64,000 nucleotides of DNA from Clostridiales bacterium (GTDB lineage: Bacteria > Bacillota > Clostridia > Saccharofermentanales > Saccharofermentanaceae). Location: the NCBI GenBank assembly GCA_017511005.1, contig JAFWLP010000081.1:30649-94648 (forward strand), given 5' to 3'. Below, piece by piece: positions 59,630 to 64,000 of this stretch (position 1 is the stretch's first letter; each line of letters starts with the position of its first letter). The notes beneath the pieces were generated by a model. That model did not search any database. It saw nothing but the letters and a program-made list of their open reading frames with translations, and had not been told where the DNA came from. A program made the translations under genes and the position numbers.

Positions 59630-61426
59630 TTAGTTTCCGGCTTCGCCGCCATTACCGCCTTCAGCAGGCTGAGGATCCGTCGGTTGCGGATCCGTCGGTT
59701 GCGGATCAGTGGGCTGAGGATCTGTCGGTTGGGGATCCGTAGGCTGCGGGTCAGTCGGCTTAGGATCAGTAGGTTGCGGATCAGTGGGTTGCGGATCCGT
59801 AGGCTGTGTGTCAGTCGGCTTAGAATCTGTGGGTTGTGTATCTGCCGGTGAAGGCTCGCCTGGTTCAACCGTAGGCAACGTGTTATTTGTCGGTTGTGTT
59901 GTCTTTGGAGTAGGTGTAGGCGTATCCGTTGCAGCAGCCGTAGTTGTCTGAGACGTAGGACGTCTGTCAGTCTGAACCGCAGTAGTCTCGATAGAAGGTG
60001 CTGTCGTGGTTGCAAGAGTGGTCGGAACCGGTGTCGGATCAGCCGTCATCTCCGTTGTGGGATCATTGTATGTGGGATCCTGATCAAGAAGCTGGGCTGT
60101 TAAGATATAACCGGTTACATTATTAGAAGTAATTACTTTGGAGAACGTATCATCGTATTTCTCCTGAAGCGTAACAACATCACCGCGCCTGAGTTGTGCG
60201 ATGACTGTGCCTTCAAGCGATGCCGTAGAATATACGGGGACTCCGTCACTGGCGGCATAAAGAACCGTACCTGCAACTTTCTGCTGAACGGTAGTGGTCT
60301 CCGAGAAGCTTACGAGATTGTTCATGTTAAAGACAACGAATGTTACTCCGAAGCCTAATAAAACACAGATTATGAATATTACGATCGGAATTATGATCGA
60401 CTTGACTTTACTCTTTTTTTTGCTGATCATTGGCCCATCCCCGTCATCGGACATATCCGTATCACCGGCGCCCGGAACATAACTGATAGTATCAGAAGAA
60501 TCATCCCTGTCGGGTTCAAAACCCGTAAACTCCTCCTGCCTGCCCATTGAAGCTTTCCTGGGCTTTGGAGATACCTGCGCATCAGACTTGAGATTGCTGT
60601 TGATAACGGCATCACCGGGAAGAAGGAACGTTGATTCGATCTTGATATCGATAAGCGTAAGACCGGATTTAATACCGTAGCTTACTGCCGCATTAATGAT
60701 CTCTTTTGACTTGTTCTCCGTTGACAGAGGCTTGGCGATTATGGAATTGCGCATCTGTGACGGAAGCTTTCTTGATAGTCCGACACCCATGAGGAACAAC
60801 TCGTCATTGTCCTGAAGCTTCAGATGAACTTTCTTGTCGGGATTTACGGGACCTTCCTGAGGCATCTTTCCAAGATACTGTGTAAGATTCATGTTCTCGG
60901 GGTGTGTAAGCTCCTCTGAAGCCTGAATGGCACCCATCTGAACATATCTGTGCGCAACGGTCTGTTCTTCGGTAAGGAGCATTATGCGGTTGTTCCTGAA
61001 CAGGACAGCCTTGGTGATACCGACATGAACGACACGGAGAATGTCTCCCTCGATGACGAACATGGACATCGATGTCTTAAGCTGTGTACCCTTGTTTGCC
61101 GCAAAATTGCAAACCTTGACGTTAAGCGTATTTATGACCTGATTGGTAAAACCGTCGAAATCAAGAACTGCCTGATTAGCGCACTGAGCGACTATCTTCT
61201 CAAGTTCGGCATTGAGTTCCAGGTTCAGGGCTGCAGCAAGATTGTCAGGTCCGATCGTCGAGAAAATGGCGCAGATCTGGATCGGTGACGTGGATTTTGC
61301 TGTTCTTAAGAATTCGTTGGGGAAATCCTCGATCTTACGGGAAAGCGTTAAAAAGAATACGTTCTCTTGAGGTTCACCCTGAACCAGATTAGTCTCTGCA
61401 ATACATGTAGATACTGTCTTACTCAT
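59630..61426 (-). CDS. Membrane receptor-like PP2C pseudophosphatase with SH3b domain and Pro-Thr-Asp tail
   Basis: A 598-residue protein starting at the ATG at 61426, with GGAG upstream. Residues about 1-265 follow the PP2C (PPM) phosphatase pattern, but each metal-binding Asp motif is changed: DGMGG becomes STIGPD (56-61), VGDSR becomes VGITK (135-139), SDGL becomes GVGL (214-217), and the late DN becomes SG. It is probably a non-catalytic scaffold or sensor. A basic stretch and one helix (343-367) put the rest outside: an SH3b domain (about 383-446, ending GYILTAQL) and a Thr/Pro-rich tail with about 12 PTDxQ-type repeats. It follows the LCP gene after one base, so a link with cell-wall polymer attachment is likely. 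Confidence 0.8.
   Translation of the reverse strand: MSKTVSTCIAETNLVQGEPQENVFFLTLSRKIEDFPNEFLRTAKSTSPIQICAIFSTIGPDNLAAALNLELNAELEKIVAQCANQAVLDFDGFTNQVINTLNVKVCNFAANKGTQLKTSMSMFVIEGDILRVVHVGITKAVLFRNNRIMLLTEEQTVAHRYVQMGAIQASEELTHPENMNLTQYLGKMPQEGPVNPDKKVHLKLQDNDELFLMGVGLSRKLPSQMRNSIIAKPLSTENKSKEIINAAVSYGIKSGLTLIDIKIESTFLLPGDAVINSNLKSDAQVSPKPRKASMGRQEEFTGFEPDRDDSSDTISYVPGAGDTDMSDDGDGPMISKKKSKVKSIIIPIVIFIICVLLGFGVTFVVFNMNNLVSFSETTTVQQKVAGTVLYAASDGVPVYSTASLEGTVIAQLRRGDVVTLQEKYDDTFSKVITSNNVTGYILTAQLLDQDPTYNDPTTEMTADPTPVPTTLATTTAPSIETTAVQTDRRPTSQTTTAAATDTPTPTPKTTQPTNNTLPTVEPGEPSPADTQPTDSKPTDTQPTDPQPTDPQPTDPKPTDPQPTDPQPTDPQPTDPQPTDPQPTDPQPAEGGNGGEAGN
59665..59850 (-). repeat. 15-bp tandem coding repeat (PTDPQ)
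   Basis: About 12 tandem units of 15 bp, consensus GGATCCGTCGGTTGC on the plus strand with variants, encode the PTDPQ tail. Such arrays change copy number easily, so the tail length may vary between strains. Confidence 0.85.
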
Positions 61427-61427
61427 C

Positions 61428-62528
61428 TTAATCGCTCCAAATATACTCACTAAGACTCTGCTTCTGCGCGGCAAAATCTATCTTCATCATCCACGGATCA
61501 TTCTGGACTTCGAAAAGCCCGTCTTCAGGGATCCTTTTCTCTTCCAGATTATCCAGGCATTCAAAACAATCGAGTGCCACACGCATTATATCAACACTCT
61601 GCATATTTGTCTCGAAAACACCTGCAGAATCGTTCAGGAGCTGCAGTTTTCTAGCGTAGCTCATGCCGTTGACTTTTTTCATCAGGGCTGTCGCTACGGT
61701 TCTCTGCCTCGAAGCTCTTACGAAGTCAGAATCCAGATACCTGATCCTGGTCCATGCTACAGCCTGATGCCCGTCAAGAGTCTGAAGGCCTCCCATGGTA
61801 AGGTGCGGTGATGTATTTCCGTCAAGCGCGTACATCTCATCAAGATACTTGTTCGCATAGGATATTTCTTCCGGCTTGATCTCAATGTCAACGCCTCCGC
61901 AGAGGTCGATAATGCTTGCGGCACTGCCGAAGTCGAACATGACAAAGCGCTGTATATCCAGCCCGAAAGTAACATTGATGGTGTTGATCATCAGCCCCAC
62001 ACCGCCGAAATGATAGGCGGAATTAAGCTTGTTGAGATTAGAACCGAGGGTATCTTCCGTATCACCCATATAGACACCGGTATCCCTCATCAGCGAGATA
62101 AGCTTCACTGAACCGGCCCGTTTATTTATCGACAGAATCATGATTGAGTCCGTACGGCAGTCATAATCGTTCGTGCCTCTGGAATCGATACCGAAGACAA
62201 GTATGTTCTCAATGTCAGGATCCTTCTGCTTTACCTCGATGATCGGGTGCGAAGGGTCATAATAAAGTCTTGTATGTCCGCCGTCTGCCCACGACGAGCT
62301 GACGTCACCGCCTGTAGTGCTGCCGCTATCGGTAATCTCAAGAGTCGAATAATCCTCCTTGCTTACCACGGGAACCGCTACGAATGTTCCGCCGAAAATA
62401 TAAATCCAATACAAAGAGAATCCTACGGCAAGGCCGAGAACGGCTGCCAGTATCCTGACAAATACACTTAAGGCCTTTGACTTCTTGCGGGGCATATTCC
62501 CTTCGGAGCCGCGGTCATCTTTTCGCAT
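61428..62528 (-). CDS. LytR-CpsA-Psr (LCP) family cell-wall glycopolymer transferase
   Basis: A 366-residue membrane-anchored enzyme that joins lipid-linked glycopolymers such as teichoic acids or capsule to peptidoglycan. A basic N-terminus and one helix (about 21-43) precede the LCP domain, which has ILVFGIDSRG, DCRTDSIMILSINK, SLMRDTGV, LNSAYHFGGVGLMINTIN and AWTRIRYLDSDFVRASRQR, the expected Asp/Arg ligand residues. The ATG at 62528 has GGAGAT upstream; a second ATG 33 bp later also has a GAAGGG but too close. It is followed after one base by the PP2C-like gene. Confidence 0.93.
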   Translation of the reverse strand: MRKDDRGSEGNMPRKKSKALSVFVRILAAVLGLAVGFSLYWIYIFGGTFVAVPVVSKEDYSTLEITDSGSTTGGDVSSSWADGGHTRLYYDPSHPIIEVKQKDPDIENILVFGIDSRGTNDYDCRTDSIMILSINKRAGSVKLISLMRDTGVYMGDTEDTLGSNLNKLNSAYHFGGVGLMINTINVTFGLDIQRFVMFDFGSAASIIDLCGGVDIEIKPEEISYANKYLDEMYALDGNTSPHLTMGGLQTLDGHQAVAWTRIRYLDSDFVRASRQRTVATALMKKVNGMSYARKLQLLNDSAGVFETNMQSVDIMRVALDCFECLDNLEEKRIPEDGLFEVQNDPWMMKIDFAAQKQSLSEYIWSD

Positions 62529-62671
62529 TTTTCTTATATCTCCATATATAGTCGAATTTTCGAAATAACAATCAATTATAACATCATTACCAGATATGCC
62601 TATTATTTAAAATCATAAGAAAACTGTGGCAATGCCTCTCCTTTTGTGTAAATCATATAACCGGCATTCCT

Positions 62672-62704
62672 AAAAAACGGCGGCAACCGGAATCAGTCAC
62701 CGCC
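62672..62704 (-). terminator. Terminator after the small membrane protein
   Basis: On the minus strand GGCGG (62704-62700) pairs with CCGCC (62683-62679), followed by G and six T residues. The rest of 62529-62737 holds no gene. Confidence 0.65.
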
Positions 62705-62737
62705 ACGCTAATCTTTATCTAATATTCTAAAAAAGAT

Positions 62738-62965
62738 TTACTGATATTTCCCCTTCTTCTTTGCGCTGATGAACAATCCGATCGCAAGACCCAAAATGAC
62801 ACAGCAAAAGACCGCGATTCCCACTGTCTCAGCCGTACTCAGGATCGGACCCGTTGCAGGAGAAGCCTTTGTAACCGAGAACAGGGAGATCGACAGGATC
62901 AGGACAATTGCCAACACTATAGAAACAATATATCGAAAAGCTTTAAGACGCTTCATTAAACTCAT
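62738..62965 (-). CDS. Mini sortase-substrate-like membrane protein
   Basis: A protein of 75 residues if started at the ATG at 62965 (72 if at the next ATG). It consists of a basic start, a signal-like helix, a short segment containing SPATG, a second hydrophobic helix and a Lys-rich tail (KKKGKYQ). Except for the leading Ser-Pro instead of Leu-Pro, this is the layout of a sortase sorting signal with almost nothing between it and the signal peptide. SPxTG signals are used by some clostridial sortases. No sortase gene is in the window. It may instead be a simple two-helix protein. Confidence 0.6.
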   Translation of the reverse strand: MSLMKRLKAFRYIVSIVLAIVLILSISLFSVTKASPATGPILSTAETVGIAVFCCVILGLAIGLFISAKKKGKYQ

Positions 62966-63104
62966 TCTCCAAATGGTCAATTATTCAATAAGCATTGCGC
63001 GAGTCATATTCATTCCCGCAACGCTATGGAGTTATTCTACCATTCTTTGTTTCGCCAACAAATCAAAATATATTTATATATTGGTGATGAATACTATTCT
63101 GTGA

Positions 63105-63150
63105 CATAAATAAGACGTGAGGTCCCGGAATAACCGGAGATCCTCACGTC
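63105..63150 (-). terminator. Terminator of the glutamate dehydrogenase gene
   Basis: GACGTGAGG (63114-63122) pairs with CCTCACGTC (63142-63150). On the minus strand TTATTTAT follows. It lies 28 bp after the stop codon. Confidence 0.75.
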
Positions 63151-63178
63151 CTGTGATCTCAAAATAAATTAGGAACTA

Positions 63179-64000
63179 TCAGATGCAGCCCTGAGCGATC
63201 ATAGCATCGGAAACCTTAAGGAGACCTGCGATGTTAGCGCCGACAACGTAGTTGTTCTCGCAGCCGACTTCAGCAGCTGTAGCATCAACAGTATGGAAGA
63301 TATTCTCCATGATGCCCTTAAGTCTTGCGTCAACTTCCTCGAATGTCCAGGAAAGACGTGCGCTGTTCTGGCACATCTCAAGACCGGATGTAGCAACACC
63401 GCCGGCGTTGGAAGCCTTACCGGGTGTGAAGAATACGTTGTTGTCCTGAAGATACTTGGTAGCTTCGAGTGTTGTAGGCATGTTAGCGCCCTCACCTACT
63501 ACCTTTACGCCGTTAGCAACAAGTGTCTTTGCAGACTCGAGACCAAGCTCGTTCTGTGTAGCGCAAGGAAGAGCGATGTCGCAAGGGATTGTCCAAATGC
63601 CCTTGGAACCGTTCTCATCTGCTGTGTACTTAGCGGAAGCAACCTGATCGGCATACTCGCTGATTCTGCCTCTCTTAACTTCCTTGATATCCTTAACGAT
63701 ATCAAGCTTGATGCCCTCAGGATCATAGATGTAACCGTTGGAGTCAGAAAGAGCAACAACCTTTGCGCCGAGCTGCTGAGCCTTCTCAGTAGCATAGATG
63801 GCAACGTTACCTGAACCGGAGATAACAACTGTCTTGCCCTCGAAAGATGTGCCCATCTTCTCACGGAGAAGAGCGTCTACGAAGTAGCAGAGACCATAAC
63901 CTGTAGCCTCTGTTCTGGCGAGTGAACCGCCGAATGAAAGCTTCTTACCTGTAAGAACGCCGGAGAACTCGTTAACGATCTTCTTGTACTGACCGAACAT
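63179..64000 (-). CDS. gdhA: Glutamate dehydrogenase, C-terminal part
   Basis: 273 residues of a Glu/Leu/Phe/Val dehydrogenase; the 5' part, with the catalytic Lys region, lies beyond the right edge. The visible part has GGSLARTEATGYG, the nucleotide-binding GSGNVA in VVISGSGNVAIYA, and the late DNNVFFTPGKASNAGGVATSGLEM block. It makes glutamate from 2-oxoglutarate and ammonia. The family form is that of the about 450-residue NADP-dependent clostridial enzyme; cofactor choice is inferred. Codon use is strongly biased to C- and G-ending preferred codons, as expected for a highly expressed gene. Confidence 0.95.
   Translation of the reverse strand: MFGQYKKIVNEFSGVLTGKKLSFGGSLARTEATGYGLCYFVDALLREKMGTSFEGKTVVISGSGNVAIYATEKAQQLGAKVVALSDSNGYIYDPEGIKLDIVKDIKEVKRGRISEYADQVASAKYTADENGSKGIWTIPCDIALPCATQNELGLESAKTLVANGVKVVGEGANMPTTLEATKYLQDNNVFFTPGKASNAGGVATSGLEMCQNSARLSWTFEEVDARLKGIMENIFHTVDATAAEVGCENNYVVGANIAGLLKVSDAMIAQGCI

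Noticed and set aside
59665-59850. CRISPR-like direct repeats
   Set aside because: The units are 15 bp with no spacers and encode an in-frame PTDPQ tail, so this is a coding tandem repeat.

Overview
The window is one contiguous piece of a chromosome from a low-to-moderate GC Gram-positive bacterium, most likely an anaerobic member of the Clostridia from a fibre-rich habitat such as gut or rumen. The evidence is Firmicutes gene order (efp-asp23-amaP-nusB-xseAB-ispA-dxs-nadK-argR-recN; ymdB-lspA-rluD-phoH-pgpH-ybeY/era-recO), many lipoproteins with lipoboxes, an LCP cell-wall enzyme, AGGAGG-type ribosome binding sites and a GH51/GH10 pair for arabinoxylan. I cannot name the species. Most genes are on the minus strand. 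I see no rRNA, no CRISPR array, no phage, no insertion sequence and no convincing defence island.

Layout. 1-3.6 kb: three secreted proteins sharing a repeated beta-rich module, followed by the start of a methyltransferase gene. 3.7-6.9 kb: divergent two-component system plus an RluF-like pseudouridine synthase. 7.1-13.0 kb: clpX, ROK kinase, valS and a membrane protein, closed by a terminator. 13.1-16.7 kb: glyA, rarA, a lipoprotein and dtd. 16.7-20.3 kb: cysteine desulfurase, thiI and an AIR-synthase-like ATPase, a tRNA-thiolation operon. 20.3-24.3 kb: a GGDEF protein, a GH51 arabinofuranosidase with a DUF6171 protein, and a zinc-ribbon protein. 24.4-30.9 kb: tRNA-Leu, a nuclease-XPD helicase, a GH10 xylanase and a clostripain-family lipoprotein. 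30.9-39.0 kb: a decayed nucleoside-permease-like gene and a long housekeeping operon (recO back to ymdB). 39.2-41.9 kb: RNase Y and a second RluA-type enzyme. 41.9-45.8 kb: a surface-polymer acylation cassette (SGNH, DUF4358, MBOAT, DHHW). 45.9-47.4 kb: a Gln/Tyr-rich membrane protein and an Lgt-like protein. 47.7-57.3 kb: the recN-to-efp operon. 57.3-59.3 kb: YqeG and aspartokinase. 59.35-62.5 kb: a hairpin cluster, then an LCP protein and a PP2C-like receptor that has lost its metal-binding residues. 62.7-64 kb: a mini sortase-substrate-like protein and the 3' part of a glutamate dehydrogenase gene.

What stands out: a single-chain YbeY-Era fusion; a pseudophosphatase membrane receptor; the secreted beta-module trio beside a two-component system; an operator-like perfect palindrome in front of the GH51 gene; two probable leaderless genes with identical -10-to-ATG spacing; a purine nucleoside permease-like pseudogene with both a nonsense codon and an internal deletion; and the absence of sporulation genes from two syntenic blocks where spore formers usually carry them.
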